Assembly (NCBI GenBank): GCA_017936265.1 | Contig: JAGBFX010000023.1 | Span: 1 to 54,788, forward strand | Reading direction: 5' to 3' | DNA length: 54,788 nt | Origin: Bacteroidaceae bacterium | GTDB lineage: Bacteria > Bacteroidota > Bacteroidia > Bacteroidales > Bacteroidaceae | Part shown: one piece after another, positions 1-8,385 of the stretch | Position numbering within the stretch: position 1 is the first letter of the stretch | Layout of the letters: the number at the start of each line of letters is the position of its first letter | Notes under the pieces: generated by a model | Told to the model about the DNA's origin: nothing | Database searches by the model: none | What the model saw: the letters and a program-made list of their open reading frames with translations, nothing else | Translations under genes and position numbers: made by a program

Positions 1-175
1 AATCTCAAACAATACGCGATAACAGAGATGTCTCACATACGTTCGACATGACAAAACTATGAAAAAGAGAGATCTCCCGTTCGGTTGACATGACAAATAC
101 ACTCAATTACAGTACCAATTATTATATCGAACTCACGTTAATCTAAGAGGAGTCCCTGTAAAGGTGAGGAGATAA
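1..175. repeat. Dispersed intergenic repeat remnants at left edge
   Basis: This gene-free stretch follows the 3' end of the histidine kinase gene. Two imperfect copies of a unit reading GAGAT..CTC, a TTCG core, then GACATGACAAA lie at about 26-56 and 79-108. A separate motif TATATCGAACTCACGTTAA lies near 124-142. A similar composite (GAGATCCCTCG ... GGATGACAAA, then TATATCGGATTCACATTAA) recurs at about 24508-24584. This resembles the short palindromic intergenic repeats scattered through many Bacteroidetes genomes. No coding signal is seen. Confidence 0.5.
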
Positions 176-215
176 AAATAAATTCACCGGCACTGATGAA
201 AATATTGTCTATGAC

Positions 216-1484
216 CTATTGCTTGAAAACCACGGCAAAGTGATGTCTTCCGCCGGCAAAGTTGTACTCCAGCTTGAACCTGTAGAACTCGGCGATGGAC
301 TTCACAAGTGCCAGTCCAAGGCCGGTGGAGCCGCTCTTGCCGCTGGTGTAGAAGCGGTCGAACAGGCGGGTGGCGTCAAGTGCTTCCTCGCCGCTGTTGC
401 TTATTGTCATTGCCCCCTGATGTATTGCAACACTTATGCTGCCACCGTCGGCGGTGTGCAGGAAGGCATTCTTTATTAGGTTTGTGACAAGTGTGGTTGC
501 CAGTGACTCATCCATGCTTGCGATGAAGCGTGCGGGCAGCTCTGTGCTGCACTTTATCTCCTTGTCGGCATAGATTTCCCTGTATATTTCAAGTTCGTTG
601 TTGATGAGCTCTACAATGTCTATGTCATGTCTCTCGTTGAACTGCGCATTCTCAATCTTTGATATGAGCAGCAGGGTGCGGTTAAGACGGGTAAGCCTGT
701 GCAGTGACTGGCGCATCTTGGTAAGCTCGGCGAACTGCTCCTCGGTAAGCGGGGTGTTGTCAATCATCCACTCGATGCGTGTGCTGAGCACAGCAAGCGG
801 TGTCTGCAGTTCGTGTGAGGCGTTGCCGATGAACTGCTTCTGTCGTTCGTAATATTTTTCGGCGCGCTCAATGGTGCTGCGGGCGCTCTCGGTCAACTTC
901 TTGAATTCTGTTATGTGTGTGCATACAGGAAGGTCCTCTACGCCGTTTCCAAGGTTGTAACTGTCGAGCCAGTCGAGCAGACGGTAGAGCGGGCGCATGC
1001 TGTAGTTGAAGATGAGTGCCGTGACAACAAGTATTGTGAGTGTGAGTATGAGATAGAGCGCTACGATGTGCCACAGCACCGAGAGCATGAGGTCCTCGCG
1101 CTCGAAAGTAGGTGTGGAGACGGTAAGCAGGTATGTGTGTTCTTCGCCGTCCCTGAATGTCATTGTTAGGGTGCGCGCGGGCTCTGTCTCCCTCTTCTCG
1201 GGGATGTATACACTCTGGTCCTCGAACTTGATGAACGGGGTGTACTCATTGCCTTCGGGTAACCGTTCAATGCTGTATGTGTTGTTGCTGCCGCTGTTCA
1301 CGCCCGGCAACTCGCCGCCCGTGAGCGTGCGGCGTATGAGCATGGTGGCATAGTCCTCGAGGCTGTCATCGGTCTCATCGTTGATTTCATCTGCCATGGA
1401 GTAGTAGAAAACGATTGCCCATATCGCGAGTATGGGGAGCAGCACAACCGAGAGCCTTTTTGTTACGCGGTAGATGAGTTTCAT
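216..1484 (-). CDS. Two-component sensor histidine kinase
   Basis: A 422-residue membrane histidine kinase. TM1 is at about residues 10-28, a periplasmic sensor region of about 100 residues follows, and TM2 is at about 133-160 with a HAMP-like linker behind it. The HisKA box FIGNASHELQTPL puts the phospho-accepting His at residue 224. The HATPase domain shows the N box (NLIKNAFLHT) and the GLGLALV G box. Its start overlaps the stop of the upstream response regulator gene by 4 bp (ATGA), so the pair is translationally coupled. The layout is that of OmpR-linked kinases of the EnvZ/PhoR type. The signal sensed is unknown; nothing in the periplasmic loop is recognisable. Confidence 0.93.
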   Translation of the reverse strand: MKLIYRVTKRLSVVLLPILAIWAIVFYYSMADEINDETDDSLEDYATMLIRRTLTGGELPGVNSGSNNTYSIERLPEGNEYTPFIKFEDQSVYIPEKRETEPARTLTMTFRDGEEHTYLLTVSTPTFEREDLMLSVLWHIVALYLILTLTILVVTALIFNYSMRPLYRLLDWLDSYNLGNGVEDLPVCTHITEFKKLTESARSTIERAEKYYERQKQFIGNASHELQTPLAVLSTRIEWMIDNTPLTEEQFAELTKMRQSLHRLTRLNRTLLLISKIENAQFNERHDIDIVELINNELEIYREIYADKEIKCSTELPARFIASMDESLATTLVTNLIKNAFLHTADGGSISVAIHQGAMTISNSGEEALDATRLFDRFYTSGKSGSTGLGLALVKSIAEFYRFKLEYNFAGGRHHFAVVFKQ

Positions 1485-2164
1485 TCTTCGGTGTCGGTAA
1501 ATTTGTATCCAAAGCCGTAGACGGCCTTTATGTTTATAGTAGCACCTGCCTCGGAGAGCCTTTTGCGCAGGTTCTTTATCTGTGCATATACGAACTGGAA
1601 GTTGTCTACCATGTCAATGTGGTCGCCCCATACGGCTTCGGCAAGGACGGCTTTGTCGACAATGTGCCCCGGGCGCTGCATGAAGTAGAGCAGTATGTCG
1701 AACTCTTTCTTCAGCAAAGCGACATCCTTGCCTGCGACCTTGATTGTACGGCTCCCGAGGTCAAGGGTTATGTTCCCTGCTGTCATGGTGTTGCTTACAG
1801 CACCGCTTCCGCGGCGCATGACGCTCTTTATGCGTGCAGAGAGCTCTGCCATGTAGAATGGCTTGGCAAGGTAGTCATCGGCTCCGAGGTCGAGCCCTGT
1901 TATCTTGTCATCAAGGGAGTCGCGTGCCGATATTATGATTACTCTCTCCTCCTTGCCGCTCCTTTTTATCTCCTCGAGCAGCTTGAGTCCGTTGCCATCG
2001 GGCAGCATTATGTCGAGCATGATGCAGTCGTAGCTGTACCCTGCAATCTTGTCGCATGCATCGAAATATGTCGGTGCTGTCTCTACAACGTAACCCTCGC
2101 TCTGGAGCGCACGCTGCATTATCTCGCGCAGCGAGGCGTCATCTTCTATAATAAGCAGTTTCAT
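1481..2164 (-). CDS. OmpR/PhoB-family response regulator
   Basis: A 227-residue DNA-binding response regulator. The receiver domain occupies residues 1-115: acidic pocket IIEDD, phospho-acceptor Asp51 in IMLDIMLPDG, and the conserved Lys101 in LAKPF. A winged-helix trans_reg_C domain follows at about 125-222 (AVYGFGYKF near the end). It is the first gene of the pair with the downstream kinase. A good Shine-Dalgarno-like AAAGGA sits just before the ATG, and a -7 element lies about 20 bp upstream. Target genes cannot be inferred from the sequence. Confidence 0.94.
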   Translation of the reverse strand: MKLLIIEDDASLREIMQRALQSEGYVVETAPTYFDACDKIAGYSYDCIMLDIMLPDGNGLKLLEEIKRSGKEERVIIISARDSLDDKITGLDLGADDYLAKPFYMAELSARIKSVMRRGSGAVSNTMTAGNITLDLGSRTIKVAGKDVALLKKEFDILLYFMQRPGHIVDKAVLAEAVWGDHIDMVDNFQFVYAQIKNLRKRLSEAGATINIKAVYGFGYKFTDTEE

Positions 2165-2185
2165 GGTCCTTTCTTGCTGTTTGCT

Positions 2186-2194
2186 GCAAATTTA
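2186..2194 (-). promoter_or_regulatory. Bacteroidetes -7 promoter element for the two-component operon
   Basis: On the minus strand the sequence reads TAAATTTGC, an exact match to TAnnTTTGC. It lies 22 bp before the response regulator ATG, giving a very short leader containing AAAGGA. The -33 element is weak (a TTTC-like run upstream). Confidence 0.55.
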
Positions 2195-2232
2195 TGCCTG
2201 CTTTCTGAAAAGAAATTGAAATGCGGAAGAAT

Positions 2233-4383
2233 CTATTTTTCTACCAACTCGAAGTCGAGCTGCTTGCGGTCGAGGTTGGCGCGGACAATGCGTATGCGTA
2301 CAGGGTCGCCGATAGTGAACTTGCGGTGTGTGCGGCGGCCTATGAGGCAGTAGTTGGCATCATCGAACTCATAGTAGTCATCCTGCAAGGTGCGCATGGG
2401 AATCATACCCTCGCACTTGTTGACATTGATTTCGGCATACAGTCCCCACTCGGTAACACCGCTGATGACTGCGTCATACTCCTCGCCTATGTGCTCGCTC
2501 ATGAACTCAACCTGCTTGTACTTGATGCTGGCACGCTCGGCATTGGCTGCTACCTGCTCCTGTGCCGAACAGTGGTCGCACAGGTCTTCGTATTTGGGCT
2601 TGCTTACCGTTCGCGACTCGAGTGTCAGATAGCGGTGCAGCAGACGGTGTACAAGAAGGTCGGGGTAACGGCGTATGGGCGATGTGAAATGTGAGTAGTA
2701 ACGGAACGCGAGACCGTAGTGCCCGATGTTCTCGGTGGAGTAGCGTGCCTTCTGCATTGTGCGCAGTGATATCTGCTCGATAACGTTCTGCTCCTTGGTG
2801 CCGTGAATATCCTTGAGCAGGGTGTTGAGCGCCGATGCCGATGTGGTGCGTCCTGACGGGCTTTTCATCTTGTATCCGAGCTTTGTAACGAACTTCGAAA
2901 GCATAGCCAGCTTCTCGGGGTTGGGCTGGTCGTGTATGCGGTAAACGAATGTCTTCGGGTTCTTGTTGGTGGCAGTCTTGCGTCCTATCTTCTCAGCAAC
3001 GGTGCGGTTGGCAAGGAGCATGAACTCCTCGATGAGCTGGTGCGACTCGTTGCTCTCGGAGAAGTATACCGACAATGGCTTGCCGTTGTCATCGAGACGG
3101 AATCTTACCTCGGCCTGCTGGAAGTCGATGGCACCTGCCTGGAAACGCTTCGCGCGCATCTTCTGTGCAAGTGAGTTGAGAACCTTTATCTCATCATAAT
3201 ACTCTCCTTCGCCCTTTTCGATGATTTCCTGTACCTCCTCGTAGCTGAAACGGCGGTCACTCTTGATGATTGAGCGTGTGATATGCGATTTCTTTACCTC
3301 GGCCTTGTCGTTGATTGTGAAGATGACCGAGTATGTCAGTTTCTCCTCATCAGGGCGCAGCGAGCATAGGAAATTACATAGCCTCTCGGGGAGCATCGGT
3401 ATAGTGCGGTCCACAAGGTATATTGATGTGGCGCGTTTGAAAGCCTCCTTGTCTATTATGCTGCCTTCGGTAACGTAGTGCGATACGTCGGCAATGTGTA
3501 CGCCTACTTCCCACAGCCCCTCGCCGAGCGGGCGCAAGGAGAGCGCGTCATCGAAGTCCTTGGCGTCGATAGGGTCTATGGTGAATGTTGTTACCTCGCG
3601 GAAATCCTCGCGCTTGGCAATCTCTTCAGCAGTAATGTCTGTCGGCAGCTTTGCTGCGGCCTCTTCGACAGCCTCGGGGTATTTGTATGGCAGTCCGTAC
3701 TCGGCGAGTATGGCATTCATCTCGGCGTCATTCTCGCCGCTCTTGCCCAAAATGTCGATGACTTTGCCGACCGGGTTCTTGCTGTCCATGGGCCACTCAA
3801 GCATCTTCACGACGGCTTTGTCGCCGTTCTTGCCGCCCTTGAGCATATCCTTGGGGATGAAGATGTCGTTGGGCATTATGCGGTTCTCGGTAATGAGAAA
3901 GGCGTAATGTTTTTCCACGTGCAACTCGCCAACAAATGTGTCGTGCACACGTTTCACAATCTCCACCACCTCTCCTTCGCGTCCACGTCCGCGTCGGCGT
4001 GCAAAGAGTGCCACACGCACCAGGTCATCGGTCAGTGCGTGTGCCGAGTTGCGCTCGCTGATGATTACTGGCTCGCTGCCGTCCTCGGGGTAGAACTCGT
4101 TGTATCCGTCTTTGCTGCGCGAGAATGTACCGAACAGCATTGAAGTGTTGTTCGCCAGGACATATCTGCGGAACTCAGGTTCCATGATGAACCCGTCGAA
4201 GACCATCTCATCAAGAACCTGTACGCATAAGGTCCTCGATGCGGTTGATGTGAGGTTAAGCTCCTTGAAAATCTCCTTGGGGCTCAATGTCCTACCCTCG
4301 TTGTGGTTGAACAACGATACAAGCATCTCTACAAGAACATTCTTGTTTATGCGGCCTTTGCCTTTTCCACCTTTCTTTGCCAT
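2233..4383 (-). CDS. rnr: Ribonuclease R
   Basis: A 716-residue 3'-5' exoribonuclease of the RNase II/R family that degrades structured RNA. The Lys/Gly-rich N-terminus (MAKKGGKGKGRINK) leads into a winged-helix/OB region. The RNB catalytic core carries the metal-binding Asp cluster in DPIDAKDFDDAL and the HYGLAFRYYSHFTSPIRRY motif. A C-terminal S1 RNA-binding domain covers about the last 85 residues. I chose the ATG at 4383 rather than an in-frame ATG at 4449. The upstream residues are not family-like, and the predicted -7 element at 4446-4454 would put the transcript start between the two. The gene is divergent from the SDR gene. Confidence 0.95.
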   Translation of the reverse strand: MAKKGGKGKGRINKNVLVEMLVSLFNHNEGRTLSPKEIFKELNLTSTASRTLCVQVLDEMVFDGFIMEPEFRRYVLANNTSMLFGTFSRSKDGYNEFYPEDGSEPVIISERNSAHALTDDLVRVALFARRRGRGREGEVVEIVKRVHDTFVGELHVEKHYAFLITENRIMPNDIFIPKDMLKGGKNGDKAVVKMLEWPMDSKNPVGKVIDILGKSGENDAEMNAILAEYGLPYKYPEAVEEAAAKLPTDITAEEIAKREDFREVTTFTIDPIDAKDFDDALSLRPLGEGLWEVGVHIADVSHYVTEGSIIDKEAFKRATSIYLVDRTIPMLPERLCNFLCSLRPDEEKLTYSVIFTINDKAEVKKSHITRSIIKSDRRFSYEEVQEIIEKGEGEYYDEIKVLNSLAQKMRAKRFQAGAIDFQQAEVRFRLDDNGKPLSVYFSESNESHQLIEEFMLLANRTVAEKIGRKTATNKNPKTFVYRIHDQPNPEKLAMLSKFVTKLGYKMKSPSGRTTSASALNTLLKDIHGTKEQNVIEQISLRTMQKARYSTENIGHYGLAFRYYSHFTSPIRRYPDLLVHRLLHRYLTLESRTVSKPKYEDLCDHCSAQEQVAANAERASIKYKQVEFMSEHIGEEYDAVISGVTEWGLYAEINVNKCEGMIPMRTLQDDYYEFDDANYCLIGRRTHRKFTIGDPVRIRIVRANLDRKQLDFELVEK

Positions 4384-4445
4384 AGCTTCATAATTTTTCT
4401 TGTTGCTAAAGTAGTAATAAAAAGGCATTTCACAATATCCTGACG

Positions 4446-4454
4446 CCAAAAGTA
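4446..4454 (-). promoter_or_regulatory. Probable -7 element for rnr
   Basis: The minus strand reads TACTTTTGG, one base off TAnnTTTGC. Transcription would begin near 4440 and give a leader of about 57 nt before the chosen start. No clear -33 element is seen. Confidence 0.4.
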
Positions 4455-4564
4455 AAGAACTGAATGTTTAAAGTTTGTGAAAAAGTTTCTTATGCTCCTG
4501 CAAACAGCTCAATATTGCTGCGCTGATTGTCGTGCTGATTTAGAGAGTGTTGGCATTTTTATTG

Positions 4565-4573
4565 TATCTTTGC
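4565..4573 (+). promoter_or_regulatory. -7 promoter element for the SDR-PAP2 operon
   Basis: TATCTTTGC is an exact match to the Bacteroidetes TAnnTTTGC box and lies 18 bp before the ATG at 4592. A TTGG at 4550 is too close to be an ideal -33 element, so that half of the promoter is weak. The position rules out an in-frame TTG upstream as the true start. Confidence 0.6.
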
Positions 4574-4591
4574 AGCATCAAAAAATCCAAA

Positions 4592-5599
4592 ATGAAAGTT
4601 TTAGTTACTGGAGCAAGCGGGTTTATCGGCAGTTTCATTGTCGAGCAGGGGCTTGAGAAGGGCTATTCAGTATGGGCCGGTATGCGAGGTGGCAGCAGCC
4701 GCAGGTTTCTTGCTGATGAACGCATAAACTTTGTAGAGCTTGATTTCTCTTCAAAGGAGAGGCTTACAGCACAACTGCTGGCATTCAAGGCTGCCCATGG
4801 CGCGTGGGATTATATCGTGCATGCTGCGGGTGTGACCAAGTGTCTCGACAAGAAGGAGTTCTTCAGGGTCAACTATGAGGGTACAAAGAACTTTGTTGAT
4901 GCTCTTTCCGCAACAGGTATGAAGCCCAAGAAGTTCATCTATCTCAGTTCGCTCAGCATCTTCGGACCCCTGCACGAGGAGCAACCTTACACTCCGATAA
5001 CGGAGAGTGATACTCCTGCCCCGAATACGGCTTATGGCGAGAGCAAGATTCTTGCCGAGCGGTATATAATGGAACATGCTGCGTTCCCTTATGTGATATT
5101 GCGTCCGACTGGCGTGTATGGTCCGCGCGAGCGCGATTATTTCCAGATGGCAGTGAGCATAAAGAATCATGTCGACTTTGCCGTGGGGTATAAGCCTCAG
5201 GTAATAACATTCATCTATGTCAAGGACCTTGTGAAGGCTGTCTATCTTGCCATGGAGAGTGGGGTGGAGAACCGCTGTTACTTTGTCAGTGAACCTCGCG
5301 GGTATGACAGCCGCGCCTTCAGTGACCTCATCCAGCGTGAGATGGGCATCAGGCATGTGCTTCACATCAAGGCTCCCGTTTGGTTGCTCAAGGTAATATC
5401 GGCATGCGCCGAGTGGCTCTCGCATCTGAGCGGGAAACCGAGCACTCTGAATGGCGACAAATATAAGATTATGAAACAACGCAATTGGCTCTGTGACACA
5501 TCGCCCATTGAGAAGGAACTGGGCTTCAGCATCGATTATCCGTTGGATAGGGGTGTCAAGGAGATGATTGAATGGTATAAACGGGAAAAATGGCTATAG
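4592..5599 (+). CDS. NAD(P)-dependent epimerase/dehydratase (extended SDR)
   Basis: A 335-residue extended short-chain dehydrogenase. The Rossmann motif TGASGFIG is at the N-terminus, and the active-site Tyr/Lys pair is in TAYGESK, with an upstream Ser in YLSSLSIFG. The start at 4592 gives the canonical MKVLVTGASG opening. The stop overlaps the ATG of the PAP2 gene by 10 bp, so the two are made together. Family members act on sugar nucleotides, dihydroflavonols, 3-beta-hydroxysteroids or 3-ketosphinganine. The PAP2/IPC-synthase-like partner makes a lipid substrate plausible; this is inference. I recall a report of a Bacteroides 3-ketosphinganine reductase of this SDR type, but cannot align it here. 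Confidence 0.88.
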   Translation: MKVLVTGASGFIGSFIVEQGLEKGYSVWAGMRGGSSRRFLADERINFVELDFSSKERLTAQLLAFKAAHGAWDYIVHAAGVTKCLDKKEFFRVNYEGTKNFVDALSATGMKPKKFIYLSSLSIFGPLHEEQPYTPITESDTPAPNTAYGESKILAERYIMEHAAFPYVILRPTGVYGPRERDYFQMAVSIKNHVDFAVGYKPQVITFIYVKDLVKAVYLAMESGVENRCYFVSEPRGYDSRAFSDLIQREMGIRHVLHIKAPVWLLKVISACAEWLSHLSGKPSTLNGDKYKIMKQRNWLCDTSPIEKELGFSIDYPLDRGVKEMIEWYKREKWL

Positions 5600-6546
5600 A
5601 CTTTTTAAAACGCGAGGAGGTGCAGGTAAAGTTCCTCGCCGTAGAGAAACTGAACCTTCTCTACAATCTGTTCACGACGCTGCTTATTATTGTGTTCTTC
5701 AATAGGTTGAATGACCCTCAGGAAATGCTCATGGGGCGTTTCTTCATTGCTGCGGCTACTTTTGTGGTTATATATATATACACCAAATATCCCTCAAAGG
5801 CCACGCGCCTTGTGAGGATTGTGACGCAGATGTCTCTGCTGAGCTACTGGTACCCCGATACCTTTGAGTTCAACAGGATTTTCCCCAATCTGGACCATCT
5901 GTTCGCCTCAATGGAGTTCAGCCTCTTCGGCTGCCAGCCAGCGATACTTTTCGACCAGGTGTTCAGCAGCATATGGTGGCGTGAGGCGTTCAATATGGGA
6001 TACTGGCTCTATTATCCGATGATTGCAACGGTGTCGTTCTTCTATTTCTTCTGTCGCCCGAAGGATGTGGAGCGCTGCACGTTCGTTATCATGGCATCGT
6101 TCTTCCTCTATTATATAATATATATATTCGTGCCTGTTGCCGGGCCTCAGTTCTATTTTCCTGTCATTGGTGAGGATGTGGCGGCCGCCGGCATCTATCC
6201 CGAGCTTGGAAACTATTTCAACCTGAATCCCGATATAACTATAGCGCAAGAGGGTAAAGGTGCTCTCTTTACGGAACTTGTAGGAGCTGCGCAGAGCAGC
6301 GGTGAGCGTCCTACAGCCGCTTTCCCGAGCTCACATATCGGTGTCTCTACAATCCTGGTCATGCTTGCCTTCAGGGCAAAGAGGTCGCTTGCCGTAATAA
6401 TGTTCCCAGTCTTTGTGCTTCTTTGCTGTGCGACGGTCTACATCAAGGCGCATTATCTTGTGGATGCCATAGCGGGCCTTCTGTCGGGAATCCTGATATA
6501 TTACCTTACAACATGGCTGTATAAGAGGTTTTCGAGTGAAGAATGA
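5590..6546 (+). CDS. PAP2-superfamily membrane phosphatase/phosphotransferase, IPC-synthase-like
   Basis: A 318-residue polytopic membrane protein with about six hydrophobic segments. The PAP2 signature is present in order: GERPTAAFPSSHIG (phosphate-binding Ser-His) and, about 45 residues later, KAHYLVDAIAG with the catalytic His and Asp. The long N-terminal membrane region before the motifs resembles the Aur1/IPC synthase subgroup more than short BacA/PgpB-type phosphatases. Such enzymes move a phospho-headgroup between lipids or dephosphorylate lipid phosphates at the membrane face. It begins inside the SDR gene, which argues for one pathway. The exact substrate is not readable from the sequence. 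Confidence 0.82.
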   Translation: MAIDFLKREEVQVKFLAVEKLNLLYNLFTTLLIIVFFNRLNDPQEMLMGRFFIAAATFVVIYIYTKYPSKATRLVRIVTQMSLLSYWYPDTFEFNRIFPNLDHLFASMEFSLFGCQPAILFDQVFSSIWWREAFNMGYWLYYPMIATVSFFYFFCRPKDVERCTFVIMASFFLYYIIYIFVPVAGPQFYFPVIGEDVAAAGIYPELGNYFNLNPDITIAQEGKGALFTELVGAAQSSGERPTAAFPSSHIGVSTILVMLAFRAKRSLAVIMFPVFVLLCCATVYIKAHYLVDAIAGLLSGILIYYLTTWLYKRFSSEE

Positions 6547-6553
6547 ATGATAT

Positions 6554-6589
6554 ATACCGGTGCATTTTAGAGTGCATCGGTATTTTTTT
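6554..6589 (+). terminator. Rho-independent terminator after the PAP2 gene
   Basis: An 11-bp stem (ATACCGGTGCA with TGCATCGGTAT, one G-U pair) and an 8-nt loop are followed directly by a run of T. It lies 8 bp after the PAP2 stop codon. Confidence 0.85.
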
Positions 6590-6651
6590 GGAAAAAATCA
6601 ACTTTTTTTGAAAATGGAATGAAATTTCAAATTCATTTCAGAATCGTATAT

Positions 6652-6660
6652 AATCTTTGC
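6652..6660 (+). promoter_or_regulatory. Probable -7 element for the PepSY-like genes
   Basis: AATCTTTGC follows TAT in the sequence TATAATCTTTGC, one base away from TAnnTTTGC. It lies 90 bp before the ATG at 6750. The -33 side is AT-rich with no clear TTTG. Confidence 0.4.
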
Positions 6661-6749
6661 ACCGTAGCAAATGAGAAGGCTGCCATGTAAACCATACAGG
6701 AGTTTACGTGTTTAATAAAATATGGTAGAACTTAAAACGACTAAGAATT

Positions 6750-7190
6750 ATGAAAAAGATTATGTTTTTATTGACTTTGGTATTCTCCCTCGGTGTAGTC
6801 AGTGCTTTTGGTTTCAATGACAAGGTTATCAGCAAGAACCAGTTGCCAGCACAGGCGCAGAGCTTCTTGAACGAGAATTTCGCAGATGTGAAGATTTCAT
6901 ACGCAAAGCAGGAGACTGACTTCATTGAGCGCTCTTATGAGGTTGTGCTTGCCGACGGAACGAAGCTCGAGTTCACGAAGAAAGGTAATTGGAAAGAGGT
7001 TGACTGCCGTTACAGCGAGGTACCTTCGGCAATAGTACCGGCTCCAATAAAAAATTTCATTAATGAGAACTATTCAGACAGCAGAGTTCTGAAAATCGAG
7101 CGTGACAGCAGAGGGTATGAGGTAAAGCTGTCGAACAAACTTGAACTGAAGTTCAACAACGATTTCAAGATTGTTGACATTGATGACTGA
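6750..7190 (+). CDS. Exported PepSY-like (DUF2874) protein
   Basis: A 146-residue secreted protein. The signal peptide is about residues 1-20 (MKKIMFLLTLVFSLGVVSA). Two PepSY-like/BLIP-fold repeats follow: the first contains LPAQAQSFLNENF and the second VPAPIKNFINENY. Each has a helix with the F(L/I)NENY pattern followed by strands containing E-V/L-x-F/L residues. Proteins of this Bacteroidetes family are periplasmic or secreted and are thought to bind or inhibit partners; no enzyme activity is expected. The next gene has the same fold and lies 60 bp downstream, suggesting an operon. Confidence 0.8.
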   Translation: MKKIMFLLTLVFSLGVVSAFGFNDKVISKNQLPAQAQSFLNENFADVKISYAKQETDFIERSYEVVLADGTKLEFTKKGNWKEVDCRYSEVPSAIVPAPIKNFINENYSDSRVLKIERDSRGYEVKLSNKLELKFNNDFKIVDIDD

Positions 7191-7250
7191 AAATTGAACA
7201 ACTGAGAAAAACTATACAAACAACTTCCAACTTTGAAAAAAACAACTATT

Positions 7251-8072
7251 ATGAAAAAACTATTTTTGATGATTATGCTTTCGCTGCCATTTATTGTAGC
7301 ATGCAGCGATGATGACAATGAGATGAAGGTGGACCTGAACAATGCTGTACTACAGTTTATTGACAGCAGATACCAGGGTGCCAAGCTTCGCAGTTCTGAG
7401 TTTGAGAGCAACGGGCTTCTTGAGGTGGAGATTCTGCACGAAGGAAAGGTTAAGGACCTCTATTTTGACTCTCAGAGCAAGTGGGTCTACACATCGTGGG
7501 ATGTGAGACAGAACGAACTGCCTCAGGTTGTCAAGTCTGCCGTTGCCGAGGCTTATCCCGACTATCGCATAGATGATATTGATTTCATCGAGCGTGAGAC
7601 AATAAACTATTACGCGGTTGAAATGGACAAGGGCAAACTCTCCATTATGGTATATGTTTCGCCCGAGGGTGAGATTCTTGAGAGTACAGCAGGCGAGCCT
7701 GGTGCAAAACCTGTGATAAGCGATGCGGTGCGCCACTTTATCGATGAGCACTATCCCAATGCAAGGATAACAGACTACGGCTACGATGCAAACGGCCTGC
7801 TTGAGGTGGATATCATTGACGGCGTCATAGAGAAGGATGTATATTTTGACAGCAACGACAACTGGGTGCAGACCGACTGGGACGTTCCGGTGGACAATAT
7901 GCCCGATGCAGTGCATAAGGCTCTTGCCGACAACTATCCGCAGTATTTTATCGACAGTGCCGAGTATGTTGAGCGTCCTAACGGAGTGGTCTACTACGAG
8001 GTAGAGCTGGAGCGTGTAGGCGGTGCCGAGATAATAGTCAATGTGACTCCCGACGGCGAGGTGCTGAAGTGA
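7251..8072 (+). CDS. Surface lipoprotein with duplicated PepSY-like domains
   Basis: A 273-residue lipoprotein. The lipobox LPFIVAC is followed by SDDD, the kind of acidic stretch that acts as a lipoprotein surface-export signal in Bacteroidetes, so outward exposure is likely. The mature part is an internal duplication of about 120 residues. VLQFIDSRYQGAKL and VRHFIDEHYPNARI start the two halves, SNGLLEVEI and ANGLLEVDI follow, and VYTSWDV and VQTDWDV match later. Each half holds two PepSY-like units. The ATG at 7251 is preferred over an in-frame TTG at 7233 because it yields a compact signal peptide. Function is unknown beyond the fold. Confidence 0.8.
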   Translation: MKKLFLMIMLSLPFIVACSDDDNEMKVDLNNAVLQFIDSRYQGAKLRSSEFESNGLLEVEILHEGKVKDLYFDSQSKWVYTSWDVRQNELPQVVKSAVAEAYPDYRIDDIDFIERETINYYAVEMDKGKLSIMVYVSPEGEILESTAGEPGAKPVISDAVRHFIDEHYPNARITDYGYDANGLLEVDIIDGVIEKDVYFDSNDNWVQTDWDVPVDNMPDAVHKALADNYPQYFIDSAEYVERPNGVVYYEVELERVGGAEIIVNVTPDGEVLK

Positions 8073-8105
8073 TAGTGCGATGATAATGATAATTCCAAAG
8101 AAGAT

Positions 8106-8218
8106 GACTAAAAAGTAATCTTCTGCGTTATACGAACCCACAAAAACCGCAGTTTACTGAGCGTAAATGAGGATTTTTGTGGGTTCGCAAGCCTTGAATC
8201 CTATCTTTTTATCCACTT
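8106..8218. repeat. Dispersed hairpin element, copy A
   Basis: The left flank is GACTAAAAAG ... TTCTGCGTTAT at 8106-8132. A perfect 13-bp stem follows (GAACCCACAAAAA at 8134-8146 with its complement at 8174-8186), extendable by one C-G pair. The 27-bp core at 8147-8173 contains a small TTTAC/GTAAA hairpin. The right flank GCAAGCCTTGAATCC ... ATCTTTTTATCCA is at 8187-8218. A second copy is at 27662-27774. There the flanks are in the same orientation, the stem has another sequence, and the core is inverted. The copy begins 33 bp after the lipoprotein stop. Confidence 0.85.
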
Positions 8219-8227
8219 CATCAGGAA

Positions 8228-8258
8228 GGCGGTGGCTTTTTAGTTACCGCCATTTTTT
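8228..8258 (+). terminator. Rho-independent terminator upstream of the sigma factor gene
   Basis: GGCGGT at 8228 pairs with ACCGCC at 8246, followed by ATTTTTT. It separates the PepSY-like genes and the repeat element from the sigma factor operon. The rest of the interval to 8385 is AT-rich, with only a weak -7-like TATTTTTG at 8295. Confidence 0.7.
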
Positions 8259-8385
8259 ATATCCGTTTTTCCATTATTTTAAACAGCTTCTTACTATTTT
8301 TGAAAAAAACATCCCTTTTTATGAAAGTTTTCTCGCTTTTGTGTGTCTAAACGTGTAGAAACAAGAAGTGCTTCTAAACAAACTG

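Noticed and set aside
8167-8358. 63-codon frame after the PepSY-like lipoprotein
   Set aside because: It runs through the hairpin repeat element and a rho-independent terminator.
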